A stretch of DNA of 64,000 bases, taken from assembly GCA_946480465.1 (NCBI GenBank), contig CAMLJY010000012.1:1-64000 (forward strand). Reading direction: 5' to 3'. The translations under genes and the position numbers were made by a program. Source of the DNA: an uncultured Burkholderiales bacterium. Its GTDB lineage: Bacteria > Pseudomonadota > Gammaproteobacteria > Burkholderiales > Burkholderiaceae. Below, piece by piece: positions 9,701-17,872 of this stretch; position 1 is the first letter of the stretch, and the number at the start of each line of letters is the position of its first letter. The notes beneath the pieces were generated by a model. The model made no database searches, had not been told where the DNA came from, and saw only the letters and a program-made list of their open reading frames with translations.

Positions 9701-11951
9701 CAGCAGCCCCGTCACCGGCTTCGACCTGGCCGACCTGGCGGCGCCGAACGCCAGCCTGGACACGCTGTCCAGCGCGGACGGCCTCACCTGGACCGCCCGC
9801 CTCACGCCCGCCGCCGGCGCGCAGGCCGCGTCCAACGCGGTGGCGCTGAACCTGGGCGGCGTGGCCAATGCCGACGGCGTGGCCGGCTTCGGCACGGCGA
9901 CGTCCAATGCCTACGCGGTCGATACGCTGCCGCCCACTTTGGATGGCAGCACCAGCAACCCGCCGGCCGGCTCGCAGCAGGTGCAGGTGGGCGCACCGCT
10001 GCTGCTGCAGTTCAGCGAGCCGCTGGCCGCGGGCGCATCCGACGTGGTGCTGCAACTGGCCGCCAACGGCACGCCGGTGGCGGCATCGGCCACGGTGGAC
10101 GCGGCCGGCCGGCTGCTCGTCGTGCCCGCGGCACCGCTGCTGCACGACACCGCTTACACCATCACCTGGCCCGCGGGCGCGCTGCGCGACGGGGCGGGCA
10201 ACGCGGCCGGGGCCGCCAGCTTCGGCTTCCGCACCGCGCCCAGCGCGCAGACCGAGATCGACAACACCGAGGTCGATGGCGCTCAGGTGGAGACCCGCAC
10301 CACGCCGGAGGCCGACGGCAGCACCAGCACCACGGTGGTGGTGCCGCCCGTGACATCCACGCGCGAGGACGACCCCAACACCCCCAACCGCACGCTGGCC
10401 GACGTGCCGCTGGTGCCGGGTTCCAACGGCGGCGCGGCCGCGCTGCTGGCCTCGCTGCCCGTCGGCGCGGGGCTGCAGGGGCAAGGCCGCAGCCTCGTCG
10501 TCAGCCAGCCGGACGGCGTGGCCAACCTGGTTCGCAGCCTGATGCCCACGGGCACCGGCACCTCGCCGACGACCGATACGGTGCTGGACCGGTTCAGCCA
10601 GTCGGTAGGCACGGGCCGGCACCTGGACGTCCAGGCGCTGACCCTGACGGCCCAGGCGGGCGGCCTGGGCGGGCAGCCCATCCACCTGTCCGGCCGCGAA
10701 GCGGACGGCAGCGGCGGGTCGAGCGTGGCCCTGGTGGTGGACGCGCGGCAGTTGCCCGCCGGATCGGTGCTGGCCCTGGACAACGTGGAGTTCGCCGCCA
10801 TCGTCGGCAACCTCACGGTCACCGGCGGAGCAGGCCGCAACTTCGTCGTCGGCGACGGCGGATCGCAAACCATCGTGCTGGGCGCCGACGACGACGTGCT
10901 GCACGGCGGCGGCGGCGACGACACCGTGGGATCGAAGGGCGGCAACGACGAGCTCCACGGCGACGAGGGCCACGACCTGCTGGTCGGAGGCGCCGGCGAC
11001 GACACACTGGACGGCGGCACCGGCAACGACGTGCTGCAAGGCGGCCGCAGCGACGCCGGCACCTGGACCTTCCAGATCGATGCACAAGGGCAGCTGGCGA
11101 GCCGCTTCACGCCCGCCCAGCCGCTGTTCGGCGGCCCGGCCGAGTTCAGCGTGCTGGGCCCCTGGTCAGACACCGGCGGGGACAGCGACGACCGCCTGGC
11201 CTACAGCTTCCAGAGCCCGGAGCGGCTGCAGGCGGTGGCGCTGCTGTACCGCGCCGCGACCGGGCAACTGCCCGTGCTGGACGAGCTGAATGCCTTCAGC
11301 GCAGGCCCGCTGGGTGAGCCCGCGATGGCGCAGCTCGCCCACGACCACCTGATCGCGCGGCTGGGCCTGCAGGGCGCGGCCACCGAGCAGCGGGTGCAGG
11401 CGCTGATCGAGGCCGCCTGGGGCGCCGGCAGCGCCACTGCCGCCTGGGTGGCCGAGGGCACGCGCTTCATCACCGAAGGCGGCAGCTGGGCGCAGGCCCT
11501 GCTGTACCTCGTCGGCACCGACGCGGCCCGCGACCGCATCACCGATGCCCAGGGCCAGTTGAGCCTGACCCTGCCCTACACCACCAGCGAGCTGGGCTGG
11601 GACGCCGACGCCGGCAACGACGTGCTGCGCGGCGGCGACGGCGACGACCGCCTGGTGGGCGGACGCGGCAGCGACCGGCTGGACGGCGGCGCCGGCCTCG
11701 ACACCGCGGTGTTCACCGGCAGCATCCACGACTACGAAGTCCGCAAGACGACGGTCGACGGCGTGACACAGCTGCTGATGCAGGTCCACGGCAGCACCGA
11801 GGCCGACACGCTGGTCGGCATCGAGCGCTGGCAGATCGGCTCGAAGATTTACGAGGCGGGCAGCGCGCTGGCGGCGCTGGCGGAGGGTGTCAGCCAGCCG
11901 CTGGCCGACGTGCTGGTCGAACTGGTGGGCCAGGCCGGCACCGGCGGCTGA
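3720..11951 (+). CDS. Giant secreted repeat protein: DUF4347, Ig-like, SwmB-like and RTX domains
   Basis: This 2743-residue protein is probably a type I-secreted adhesin or surface protein. Domains in order: DUF4347 (about residues 35-195; VVFVDGG, HLISHGK, DILLYGCDVG); a beta-rich segment (200-365); five near-identical 124-residue Ig-like repeats (about 367-986); two variant Ig domains around a third type (990-1335); two 102-residue Ig-like repeats (PTATIVVAD); alternating SwmB-like and Ig-like domains; a Big_5-like domain (about 2075-2175); RTX nonapeptides (GGGGDD, GGAGDDTLDGG) near 2385-2440; a DUF4214-like helical region (about 2495-2615); and more RTX repeats near 2630-2665. There is no N-terminal signal peptide, as expected for type I secretion by a C-terminal signal. 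No type I secretion genes lie in the window. Acidic, Asp/Gly-rich RTX repeats imply Ca2+ binding outside the cell. The start overlaps the sulfotransferase stop. Confidence 0.9.
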   Translation: MTSTSMNLPLSPAMALDIVTDPLLGGPAVTAPRQEVVFVDGGIAGIDVLLSCIDASKEVHVLQAGQDGLEQVAAILEGRSGIDALHLISHGKQAAVQLGALMLDESSLGAHTAALQAIGRSLAPEADILLYGCDVGSGAAGRAFIGELSVLTGADVAASSNPTGAQRLSGDWDLEISTGDIEARHAVSAGLIDVYEDVLALTSKTVTFTTESNFTNSFSDYTDPSQNAIYKVNGDAGYLLVVDAQDNGVGHYDSSGYIAFGIGNHTESLVTLSFQDGQVFTPTSLKINNNGGAGNQTFVITGYDAGNTLLGSTQSTITDGNSSTVTLTGLGLANVKTLKITATTNSGLLKYFSLDDLAFSTIGTADSTPPTISGVTSGTADGSYKAGDVIAVQVNFSEAVTVTGTPQLTLETGSTDRVVDYSSGSGTSTLTFNYTVQAGDTSADLDYLSTGALVLNGGTIKDTAGNDATLTLANPGAANSLGANKAIVIDTTAPTVSGVTSSTANGTYKPGDMVAVTVNFSEAVTVTGTPQLTLETGSTDRVVDYSSGSGTTTLTFNYTVQAGDTSADLDYLSTGALALNAGTIKDTAGNAATLTLASPGAANSLGANKAIVIDGVVPTVSGVTSSTANGTYKAGDVIAVQVSFSETVTVTGTPQLTLETGSTDRVIDYTGGSGTSTLTFNYTVQAGDTAADLDYAGTSALALNSGTIKDAAGNAATLTLATPGAANSLGANKNIAIDAVAPTVSGVTSSTANGSYKAGDVIALLVNFSEAVTVTGTPQLTLETGSTDQVVDYVSGSGTSSLLFNYTVQAGDNSADLDYAAAAALALNAGTIKDAAGNTATLTLPTPGAANSLGANKNIVIDTTAPAVSGVTSSTANGTYKVGDVIAVQINFSEAVTVAGTPQLTLETGTTDRVVDYSSGSGTSTLTFNYTVQAGDTAADLDYVGSAALALNSGTIKDATGNSATLTLATPGAANSLGANKNIVVDGVAPTLASATVPANGTYKAGQNLDFTVTYSEAVVVNTGSGTPYVALTLDTGGDVQAAYVSGSGTTTLTFRYTAASGNADADGIAAANSITLNGGTIRDAAGNNAATNGIGFGATSGLLVDGVAPTVSSINRVGSSTTNATSVDYTVTFAENVSGVDSGDFTLTATSTASGSIASVSAVNGSTYTVTVNTISGDGTLRLDLKNAGTGIADTPGNAIATGFTSGQTYTIDNTAPAVTSVSVPSNATYKAGQNLDFTVNFGESVTVNTGSGTPRIALTLDTGGTVYANYLSGSGTSALVFRHTVGAGTADADGITVGALGANGGTMADAAGNAADPTLNSVGSTVAVLVDAVAPTATIVVADTALAVGETSGVTFTFSEAVSGFTNADLTVANGTLSAVSSSDGGTTWTATLTPTASITDATNLITLDNTGVADAAGNAGTGSIDSNNYAIDTARPTATIVVADTNLLGGETSLVTFTFSEAVTGFTNADLTVANGTLSAVSSSDGGVTWTATLTPNLSVLDGTNLITLDNTGVADAAGNAGTGTTDSNNYAIDTSDTVAPVLASAAANGTSLVLGFTDASVLDAVNVAAAGAFAVTSHGSPVAVNSVSVDAAARTVTLTLAAPVAYGRAVTVAYTDPTAGNDTHALQDAVGNDVASFGPSAVTNNTPDATPLTATVTLSDTAVALGETPTLTILFSEAVSGFDLADLGAPNGSLGPLSSTDQVRWTASFTPTAGVDDTSNVVTLDLSTLLDVEGIAGHGSATSANYTVDTRQPTATVVVNDSLIEAGETPTVSITFSEPVTDFGLGELRANSGVLSDLVTSDGMHWTARYTPNANTRADAERVDLNLAGVRDAAGNTGTGTATSNSFVVDTRVPDTTPPALAGARVNGAQLVLSFGASEVLDGAGVPGAGAFSVLVDGAPRTVSSVAVSGSTVTLTLAQPVAQGQGVSIGYADPSTGNDAQAIQDAAGNDAASFNGVAVANDTPPALGATLSVDDTLLAGGETGTLTIRFSSPVTGFDLADLAAPNASLDTLSSADGLTWTARLTPAAGAQAASNAVALNLGGVANADGVAGFGTATSNAYAVDTLPPTLDGSTSNPPAGSQQVQVGAPLLLQFSEPLAAGASDVVLQLAANGTPVAASATVDAAGRLLVVPAAPLLHDTAYTITWPAGALRDGAGNAAGAASFGFRTAPSAQTEIDNTEVDGAQVETRTTPEADGSTSTTVVVPPVTSTREDDPNTPNRTLADVPLVPGSNGGAAALLASLPVGAGLQGQGRSLVVSQPDGVANLVRSLMPTGTGTSPTTDTVLDRFSQSVGTGRHLDVQALTLTAQAGGLGGQPIHLSGREADGSGGSSVALVVDARQLPAGSVLALDNVEFAAIVGNLTVTGGAGRNFVVGDGGSQTIVLGADDDVLHGGGGDDTVGSKGGNDELHGDEGHDLLVGGAGDDTLDGGTGNDVLQGGRSDAGTWTFQIDAQGQLASRFTPAQPLFGGPAEFSVLGPWSDTGGDSDDRLAYSFQSPERLQAVALLYRAATGQLPVLDELNAFSAGPLGEPAMAQLAHDHLIARLGLQGAATEQRVQALIEAAWGAGSATAAWVAEGTRFITEGGSWAQALLYLVGTDAARDRITDAQGQLSLTLPYTTSELGWDADAGNDVLRGGDGDDRLVGGRGSDRLDGGAGLDTAVFTGSIHDYEVRKTTVDGVTQLLMQVHGSTEADTLVGIERWQIGSKIYEAGSALAALAEGVSQPLADVLVELVGQAGTGG
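4820..6679 (+). repeat. Five tandem 372-bp repeats inside the giant gene
   Basis: Five consecutive copies with an exact 372-base (124-codon) period encode the Ig-like unit that begins near SGVTSSTANGTYKAGD and ends near NSLGANK-IVID. Copies start at about 4820, 5192, 5564, 5936 and 6308. Blocks such as TVTGTPQLTLETGSTD and LTFNYTVQAGD recur almost unchanged at both protein and DNA level. This points to recent duplication or gene conversion and allows copy number to change by recombination without breaking the frame. Confidence 0.9.
7728..8339 (+). repeat. Two tandem 306-bp Ig-like repeats
   Basis: Two adjacent units with a 306-base (102-codon) period encode PTATIVVAD-T-L and end in SNNYAIDT. 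The stretch FTNADLTVANGTLSAVSS is common to both. More diverged relatives follow further downstream in the same gene (near 8680, 8990 and 9630). Confidence 0.85.
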
Positions 11952-11969
11952 GGCGCGCGCCGGTGCGGG

Positions 11970-12653
11970 TCAGCCCACCAGGCGCGCCAGCACGAAGTCC
12001 AGGTGCTCGGTGGGCAGGCGCTTGAAGCCGGAGCGCGCGTAGCGCTGCAGGCGGCCGAGGATCAGCGCCGTCAGCCCGGAGGCGATGGCATTGGCATCGA
12101 CGGTCGGCGTCACCGAGCCGGCGGCGTCGGCCGCGGCGCGCAGGCTCTGCTTCAGCTGCGATTCGACGCGGTCGAAGAACTGGTTCATGCGGGCGATGAG
12201 CCGCTCGTTCTCGAACACCAGCGCATCGCCCACCATCACGCGGACCATGCCCGGGTTCTTCTCGCCGAACTGCAGCAGCATGGAGGCGATCTTCTGCGCC
12301 TGCACCGTGCCGGAGGTCTCGCGTTCGGTGACCTGGTTGACCAGCGTGAAGACGCTGGACTCGATGAACTCGATCAGCCCCTCGAACATCTGCGCCTTGC
12401 TGGCGAAGTGGCGGTACAGCGCGGCCTCGCTCACCTCCAGCCGCGCCGCCAGCGCGGCGGTGGTGACGCGTTCGGCCCCGGGTTGCTCCAGCATGGAGGC
12501 CAGGGTCTGCAGGATCTGCACCCGGCGCTCTCCGGGACGGGGGCGCTTGCGGGCGGGGACGGCGGGCGACTCGGCCGTGGTCGGCGCGGCGTCCTCGGGG
12601 GCGGGGGGTGCGACGGTCGCTGCGTCGCCGGATGGCGCTGGTTGATCGGACAT
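11970..12653 (-). CDS. slmA: TetR-type nucleoid occlusion factor SlmA
   Basis: This 227-residue TetR-family protein matches SlmA, which binds DNA sites across the chromosome and blocks FtsZ assembly over the nucleoid. The helix-turn-helix is VTTAALAARLEVSEAALYRHF (first and last parts named; about residues 62-83), followed by the SlmA-typical SKAQMFEGLIEFIE. The C-terminal half (GMVRVMVGDALVFENERL, ILGRLQRYARSGFKR) is also characteristic of the family. An N-terminal extension of about 40 residues, rich in Pro and Ala, precedes the domain; E. coli SlmA lacks it but many betaproteobacterial forms have one. The ATG at 12653 was chosen because a further upstream start would add only a GC-rich artefact. 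It follows the HAD nucleotidase and argB in the same direction. Confidence 0.87.
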   Translation of the reverse strand: MSDQPAPSGDAATVAPPAPEDAAPTTAESPAVPARKRPRPGERRVQILQTLASMLEQPGAERVTTAALAARLEVSEAALYRHFASKAQMFEGLIEFIESSVFTLVNQVTERETSGTVQAQKIASMLLQFGEKNPGMVRVMVGDALVFENERLIARMNQFFDRVESQLKQSLRAAADAAGSVTPTVDANAIASGLTALILGRLQRYARSGFKRLPTEHLDFVLARLVG

Positions 12654-12768
12654 CACGGCGTCGGCGGAAGGAGTGGCCTGAAGCCGAAACATTCTGGCAC
12701 AGCGATCTCGGCGGCCCGGGTTCAGGTAAACACCGACGGCGTGGCGCATTGCACGCCGCGCCACCGGT

Positions 12769-13455
12769 TCAGGCCCGGCGCAGCGCGCGCAGGCCGCGCA
12801 CGGTGCGATCGACGTAGGCCGGCCGCATCGACCAGCGCAGGCCGGGAGCCGCTCCGCGCCGTGCATAGCGCTGCATCCACACGGTGCCCATGCCGACGCG
12901 GCGCGCGGCCTTCTGGTGCACCAGCGTGTCTTCCACCAGCACGCAGCGGACCGGTGCCACGCCCAGGCGCGCGGCCACCATGCGCAGCATGCGCGCGTCC
13001 GGCTTCGGCCGGCAGTGGCCGAAGCAGAACATGTCCTCCATGGCCAGCACGCCGTCGAAGAGGTGGCCGATGCGCAGCGCGCCCAGCACGCGCAGCGCAT
13101 AGGCGCGCGGCGCGTTGGTCAGGACGAAGCGGCGGCCGGGCAGGCGCTTCAGCGCCGCGAAGTCGTGGCGGTGGCCGCCCACGTACTGCTCCAGGCCGGG
13201 CAGGCGGTGCGTTTCGTGCAGGAAGTGCGCGGTCCGCACGCCGTGGTGGCGGATGAGCCCCAGCAGCGTGGCCCCATAACGCGCCAGGTACACGCCACGC
13301 AGCCGATTGGCCTCCGCCTCGTCCACCTGCAGCTGCTGCTGCACGTAGAGCGTCATCGAGGTCCTCAGCTCGGGGAACACCCGCGCGCCGGCGTCGTGCA
13401 GCGTGTTGTCGAGGTCGAAAAGCCAGACCCTGCGTGTCGGCCGCTCTGGCTTCAT
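12769..13455 (-). CDS. HAD-family pyrimidine 5'-nucleotidase-like phosphatase
   Basis: This 228-residue haloacid-dehalogenase-superfamily phosphatase has motif I FDLDNTLHD at residues 13-21 (nucleophile Asp14, acid/base Asp16). Motif II is LTNAPRAYA, the motif III lysine is in GHCRPKPDARM, and motif IV is VLVEDTLVH. It resembles the YjjG/Sdt1 group, which dephosphorylates pyrimidine mononucleotides and may remove non-canonical nucleotides. The ATG at 13455 is preferred over an upstream TTG (13464). It sits between argB and slmA, an order I recall from betaproteobacterial genomes. Confidence 0.85.
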   Translation of the reverse strand: MKPERPTRRVWLFDLDNTLHDAGARVFPELRTSMTLYVQQQLQVDEAEANRLRGVYLARYGATLLGLIRHHGVRTAHFLHETHRLPGLEQYVGGHRHDFAALKRLPGRRFVLTNAPRAYALRVLGALRIGHLFDGVLAMEDMFCFGHCRPKPDARMLRMVAARLGVAPVRCVLVEDTLVHQKAARRVGMGTVWMQRYARRGAAPGLRWSMRPAYVDRTVRGLRALRRA

Positions 13456-13525
13456 GTCACCCAAAAGACGCGGCCACCCGGATCCCGCAAATCGAAAGTG
13501 CCACCCTGCCTCTGCCCAAGACCGC

Positions 13526-14437
13526 TCAATGCGAGCGGATCATCGTCCCGTAGGCCTGGTCGGTCAGGATCTCCAGCAGCATCGCGTGCGGCACGCGGCC
13601 GTCGATGATGTGCACGGCGTTGACGCCGCTCTTGGCCGCGTCCAGCGCCCCGCTGATCTTGGGCAGCATGCCGCCGGAGATGGTGCCGTCGGCGAACAGC
13701 TCGTCGATGCGGCGCGCGGTCAGGTCGGTCAGCAGCTGGCCGCTCTTGTCGAGCACGCCGGGCGTGTTGGTCAGCATCATCAGCTTCTCGGCCTTCAGCA
13801 CCTCGGCCAGCTTGGCGGCCACCAGGTCGGCGTTGATGTTGAAGCTGTCGTGGTTCTCGCCGAAGCCGATCGGGCTGACCACCGGGATGAACGCATCGTC
13901 CTGCAGCGCCTTGACCACGCTGGGGTCGATGGACTCGATCTCGCCGACCTGGCCGATGTCGTGTTCCTTGCTGGGATCGTCCTTGTCCAGCATGCGCAGC
14001 TTGCGGGCGCGGATCATGCCGCCGTCGAAGCCGGTCAGGCCCACGGCCTTGCCGCCGGCGGCGTTGATCAGGCTGACGATGTCCTGCTGTACCTCGCCGC
14101 CCAGCACCCATTCGACGACGTCCATGGTCTCCTGGTCGGTCACGCGCATGCCCTGGATGAAGGTGCCCTTCTTGCCGATCTTGGCCAGCGCCTCGTCGAT
14201 CTGCGGACCGCCACCGTGCACCACCACCGGGTTCATGCCCACCAGCTTCAGCAGCACCACGTCCTCGGCGAAATCCTGCTGCAGCGCCGGGTCAGTCATG
14301 GCATTGCCGCCGTACTTGATGACGATGGTCTTGCCGTGGTACTTGCGGATGTAGGGCAGCGCCTGGGCCAGGATCTCGGCCTTCTCGCGCGGGGTCACGT
14401 GGTCCAGGCTGGGGTCGGTGGGGATTTGCTTCGACAT
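13526..14437 (-). CDS. argB: Acetylglutamate kinase
   Basis: This 303-residue enzyme phosphorylates N-acetyl-L-glutamate, the second step of arginine biosynthesis, in the cytoplasm. Amino-acid kinase motifs are clear: [10 protein letters not shown] near residue 39, [11 protein letters not shown] near 71, [29 protein letters not shown] (substrate binding) and the ATP-site segment ending [11 protein letters not shown]. The length is the usual one for the arginine-sensitive, hexameric type, and the N-terminal helix ([14 protein letters not shown]) needed for arginine feedback is present. The ATG start at 14437 leaves a normal N-terminus. It is the first gene of the argB / HAD / slmA minus-strand group. 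Confidence 0.96.
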   Translation of the reverse strand: MSKQIPTDPSLDHVTPREKAEILAQALPYIRKYHGKTIVIKYGGNAMTDPALQQDFAEDVVLLKLVGMNPVVVHGGGPQIDEALAKIGKKGTFIQGMRVTDQETMDVVEWVLGGEVQQDIVSLINAAGGKAVGLTGFDGGMIRARKLRMLDKDDPSKEHDIGQVGEIESIDPSVVKALQDDAFIPVVSPIGFGENHDSFNINADLVAAKLAEVLKAEKLMMLTNTPGVLDKSGQLLTDLTARRIDELFADGTISGGMLPKISGALDAAKSGVNAVHIIDGRVPHAMLLEILTDQAYGTMIRSH

Positions 14438-14554
14438 GGGGGGCTCGCTTCAGGCGAATGCGCGGCCGGATGCGGCTGGCGCGCGGAAAGGCGGATGAGT
14501 GCGGGAATTGTAGGCAACGGTCCCGCCACGCGGGCTGCGCTACCCTCGCCCGCC

Positions 14555-15142
14555 ATGACGATGCCTTCCTCGACGCCATCGCCAGGCCCCTTGACTATGC
14601 TCGCCACTGCGAGGCTGCGCCTCGAACCCTTCGCCGATGCCCACCTGGCCGGCCTGCAGCGCATGAACGGCGACCCGGAAGTGATGCGCTACCTGGGCGG
14701 GCGCGCCGAGACGCCGGAGCAGACCCAGGCCGCCATCGACCGCGTGAAGGCGCGCTGGGCCGAATGGGGCTACTCCTGGTGGAGCTTCCTTGAACACGAC
14801 GGCGGCGAACTGGTCGGTGCCGGCTGCATCCAGCACCTGGGCGGCGAACGGTCGAACCCCCTCGAGATCGGCTGGCGGCTGCGGCGCGACCGCTGGGGCC
14901 AGGGCCTCGCCATCGAGGCGGCCGAGCGCATGGCCGCCTTCGCCTTCGACGAACTGGCGGCGCCCCGCCTGGTCGCCACCTGCCATGTCGACAACGCCGC
15001 TTCCGCGCGGGTGATGCAGCGGCTGGGCATGCGTTTCTGCGGCATCGAGCCCTGGCACGGCGCGCAGGCCCGGCGCTATGAAATCGACCGCGACGCCTGG
15101 CTGCAGCGGACGACGCAGCCGACGGTGCACCCCACGCCCTGA
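14555..15142 (+). CDS. GNAT-family N-acetyltransferase (RimJ/RimL-like)
   Basis: This protein of about 195 residues carries a GCN5-type acetyltransferase domain. TARLRLEPFADAHLAGL opens the fold, EIGWRLRRDRWGQGLAIEA is the acetyl-CoA-binding motif A, and ATCHVDNAASARVMQRLGMRF is motif B (named in part). This is the RimJ/RimL-type subgroup, which modifies N-terminal or small-molecule amines; the substrate is unknown. Two ATG codons are possible, 14555 and 14597; the second starts just before the conserved domain. It is divergent from argB and stands alone. Confidence 0.85.
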   Translation: MTMPSSTPSPGPLTMLATARLRLEPFADAHLAGLQRMNGDPEVMRYLGGRAETPEQTQAAIDRVKARWAEWGYSWWSFLEHDGGELVGAGCIQHLGGERSNPLEIGWRLRRDRWGQGLAIEAAERMAAFAFDELAAPRLVATCHVDNAASARVMQRLGMRFCGIEPWHGAQARRYEIDRDAWLQRTTQPTVHPTP

Positions 15143-15149
15143 GCGGGCC

Positions 15150-16553
15150 TCAATTCGCGACGTGCAGCGCCCGCCCCAGCGCCCGCAAGGCGGCTTCCTG
15201 CACCGCCTCTCCTAGCGTCGGATGGGCGTGGATGCTGCCCGCCACGTCTTCCAGCCGCGCCCCCATCTCCAGCGACTGGGCAAAGCCGGCCGCCAGCTCG
15301 GACACCGCCCGCCCCACCGCCTGCCAGCCGACGATCAGGTGGTTGTCGCGCCGGGCGACGACGCGCACGAAGCCGTCGGTCGATTCCAGGCTCATCGCTC
15401 TCCCATTGGCGGCGAAGGGGAACGGCGCGTGCAGCACGTCGATGCCGCGCCGCGCCGCCTCGGCCGGGTCGAGGCCTGCGACCACCACCTCGGGATCGGT
15501 GAAGCACACGGCGGGAATGGCCGCCGGCGTGAAGCTGCGCTTGTGGCCGGCGATCACCTCGGCCACCAGCTCGCCCTGCGCCATCGCGCGGTGCGCGAGC
15601 ATCGGCTCGCCGGTCAGGTCGCCGATGGCCCACACGTTGCGCATCGACGTGCGGCACTGCTCGTCCACCTTCACCGCATGGCCGCTCATGTCGAGCATCA
15701 GCGATTCGATGCCGTAGCCCTGCGCACGCGGCCGGCGGCCGACCGCGACCAGCACCTGGTCGGCCGGCAGCACGAATTCATCGGCCCGCGCGCTGCGCAC
15801 TCGCACGCCGCGGCCATCGCCGGCCAGTCCTTCGACGCTGCAGCCCAGGTGCAGCACCACGCCCAAGCGCTTCAGCGTGGCCAGCACAGGGCGCGTCAGT
15901 TCCTCGTCGTAGCTGGGCAGTACCCGCTCGGTGGCCTCGACCACCGCCACCTCCGCGCCGAGCTTGCGGTAGGCCAGCCCCAGCTCGAGGCCGATGTAGC
16001 CGGCGCCGACGACGACCAGGCGCCGGGGCAGCGCCGCCGGCGACAAGGCCTCGGTGGACGAGATGACCGCGCCACCGAAGGGCATGGCCGGCAGCTCGAC
16101 CGGCACCGAGCCGGTGGCCAGCAGCAGGTGTTCGCACTGCACCCGGACCGCGTCGCCGCCGGCCAGCTGCACCTCGACCGACTTGCCGTCGCGGATCGAC
16201 GCCCAGCCCGACAGCACCTGCACGCCGGCCTTCTTCAGCAGGCTGCCGACGCCGCCGGTGAGCCGGCCGACGATGCCGTCCTTCCAGCGCACGGTCTGCG
16301 CGATGTCGATGGCCGGCTGCTGCACCCGGATGCCCAGCGCCGAGCCGTTCGCCCAGTGACGCGCCTTCTCGAACTCGTCGGCCGCGTGGATCAGCGCCTT
16401 CGACGGGATGCAGCCGATGTTGAGGCAGGTGCCGCCGAGGCGCCCGCCTTCGACCAGCACCGTGGGAATGCCGAGCTGCCCGGCGCGGATGGCGGCCACG
16501 TAGCCGCCGGGGCCGCCTCCGAGCACCAACAAGGTCGTCTGTTGTGTACGCAT
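15150..16553 (-). CDS. lpd: Dihydrolipoyl dehydrogenase (E3) of the branched-chain 2-oxoacid complex
   Basis: This 467-residue flavoprotein reoxidises dihydrolipoamide on E2 and passes electrons to NAD+. The FAD-binding [17 protein letters not shown] is near residue 12. The redox-active disulfide lies in [15 protein letters not shown] near residues 40-54. A second dinucleotide fold is [20 protein letters not shown], and the C-terminal [13 protein letters not shown] supplies the base His/Glu pair. It is the last gene of the bkd operon: it begins 11 bases after the E2 stop. It is therefore probably dedicated to this complex (LPD-Val type), although it could also serve other complexes. Confidence 0.94.
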   Translation of the reverse strand: MRTQQTTLLVLGGGPGGYVAAIRAGQLGIPTVLVEGGRLGGTCLNIGCIPSKALIHAADEFEKARHWANGSALGIRVQQPAIDIAQTVRWKDGIVGRLTGGVGSLLKKAGVQVLSGWASIRDGKSVEVQLAGGDAVRVQCEHLLLATGSVPVELPAMPFGGAVISSTEALSPAALPRRLVVVGAGYIGLELGLAYRKLGAEVAVVEATERVLPSYDEELTRPVLATLKRLGVVLHLGCSVEGLAGDGRGVRVRSARADEFVLPADQVLVAVGRRPRAQGYGIESLMLDMSGHAVKVDEQCRTSMRNVWAIGDLTGEPMLAHRAMAQGELVAEVIAGHKRSFTPAAIPAVCFTDPEVVVAGLDPAEAARRGIDVLHAPFPFAANGRAMSLESTDGFVRVVARRDNHLIVGWQAVGRAVSELAAGFAQSLEMGARLEDVAGSIHAHPTLGEAVQEAALRALGRALHVAN

Positions 16554-16563
16554 CTTTTGCTGG

Positions 16564-17871
16564 TCATTCCACGAACAGCAGCGCTGGTGTTTCCAGCGTG
16601 CCGCGCACGGCCTGGATGAAGCGCGCCGCGTCCATGCCGTCGATCACCCGGTGGTCGAAGGAGGACGACAGGTTCATCAGCTGCCGTGCGACCACGGTGC
16701 CGCCGCGCAAGGCCAGCCGCTCGACGATGCGGTTGACGCCGACGATGGCGACCTCGGGATGATTGATCACCGGCGTGCTGGCGATGCCGCCCAAAGCGCC
16801 GAGGCTGGAGAGCGTGATGGTGGAGCCCGACAGCTCCTCGCGCGTCGCGCCGCCGCTGCGCGCGGCTTCGGCCAGCCGCGCGATCTCCGCCGCCAGGCCC
16901 CAGGGATCTCGCGCCTCGGCATGGCGGATCACCGGCACCATCAGGCCGGCGTCGGTCTGCGCCGCGATGCCCAGGTGCACGGCGCCGCACTGCGTCACCA
17001 CGCCGGCCTCGTCGTCGAAGCGCGCGTTCAGCCGCGGATAGTCGCGCAGCGCCAGCACCACCGCACGGGCAATCAGCGGCAGCAGGGTCAGCTTGCCGCG
17101 CTCCGTCCCGTAGCGCTGGTTCAGCTGCGCGCGCAGCACCTCCAGCTCGGTCACGTCGATCTCCTCGACGTAGCTGAAGTGCGGGATGCGGCGCTTCGCC
17201 TCGGCCATCTTCTGAGCGATGCGGCGGCGCAGGCCGACCATCGGCACGGTCTCCTCGCCGTGCCGCTCGGCATAGGCCGTGCGCACTCCACCGGCCGGCA
17301 TCGGCTGGCCGCGCGAAGCGATGTAGACGTCGAGGTCCTGGTGCGTGATGCGGCCGGCCGGGCCGCTGCCGTGCACGAACTGCAGCTCCACGCCCAGCTC
17401 CCAGGCGCGCTGGCGCACCGCGGGCGAGGCCAGGGGCTTCTCGCCCGGCGCGCGCTGCGGCGGCGGGACGGCCACAGGCCGCCGTTCGGCCACCTCCGCC
17501 GCCGGAGCGTCTTTCCCAGGGGCCGGCTTCGGCGCGACGGGCGCAGGCGCTGGCGCTGGCGCAGGCGCCGGACGCTCACCTTGAACGTCATCAGCCGGCC
17601 GCACCGGCGCGCCCTTCGCATTGCCAGCGCCCTCCACTTCCAGGCGGATCAGCTCCGAACCCACCGCCATCAGCCGCCCCACCTCGCCGCCCAGCGCCAC
17701 GACCGTGCCGGCCACCGGCGACGGGATCTCCACCGTCGCCTTGTCGGTCATCACGTCGGCCAGCGGCTGGTCTTCCTTCACCACGTCACCGGGCTTCACG
17801 CTCCAGGCCACCAGCTCGACTTCGGCGATGCCCTCGCCGATGTCCGGCATCTTCACGATGTAGGTGCCCAT
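16564..17871 (-). CDS. bkdB: Branched-chain 2-oxoacid dehydrogenase E2 (lipoamide acyltransferase)
   Basis: This 435-residue E2 forms the core of the complex and transfers acyl groups to CoA. One lipoyl domain occupies residues 1-80; the lipoylated lysine is in [14 protein letters not shown] Pro/Ala-rich linker follows, then a peripheral-subunit-binding domain ([33 protein letters not shown]). The catalytic domain ends with [17 protein letters not shown], which contains the active-site histidine. The ATG at 17871 begins [14 protein letters not shown], an archetypal lipoyl-domain start; the longer in-frame extension is discarded. The start lies one base beyond the E1-beta stop, so the two are translationally linked. 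Confidence 0.94.
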   Translation of the reverse strand: MGTYIVKMPDIGEGIAEVELVAWSVKPGDVVKEDQPLADVMTDKATVEIPSPVAGTVVALGGEVGRLMAVGSELIRLEVEGAGNAKGAPVRPADDVQGERPAPAPAPAPAPVAPKPAPGKDAPAAEVAERRPVAVPPPQRAPGEKPLASPAVRQRAWELGVELQFVHGSGPAGRITHQDLDVYIASRGQPMPAGGVRTAYAERHGEETVPMVGLRRRIAQKMAEAKRRIPHFSYVEEIDVTELEVLRAQLNQRYGTERGKLTLLPLIARAVVLALRDYPRLNARFDDEAGVVTQCGAVHLGIAAQTDAGLMVPVIRHAEARDPWGLAAEIARLAEAARSGGATREELSGSTITLSSLGALGGIASTPVINHPEVAIVGVNRIVERLALRGGTVVARQLMNLSSSFDHRVIDGMDAARFIQAVRGTLETPALLFVE

Positions 17872-17872
17872 G

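Noticed and set aside
3534..11087. A 2517-codon open frame on the minus strand opposite the giant repeat gene
   Set aside because: It is antisense to a gene with clear domains. Its product is Arg/Val/Gly/Ala-rich without motifs, and its apparent repeats only mirror the Ig-repeat DNA. GC-rich codon use makes long antisense frames common here.
13403..14554. Plus-strand coding upstream of the GNAT in the same frame
   Set aside because: This part is antisense to argB and the HAD gene; the acetyltransferase domain starts only near 14600.
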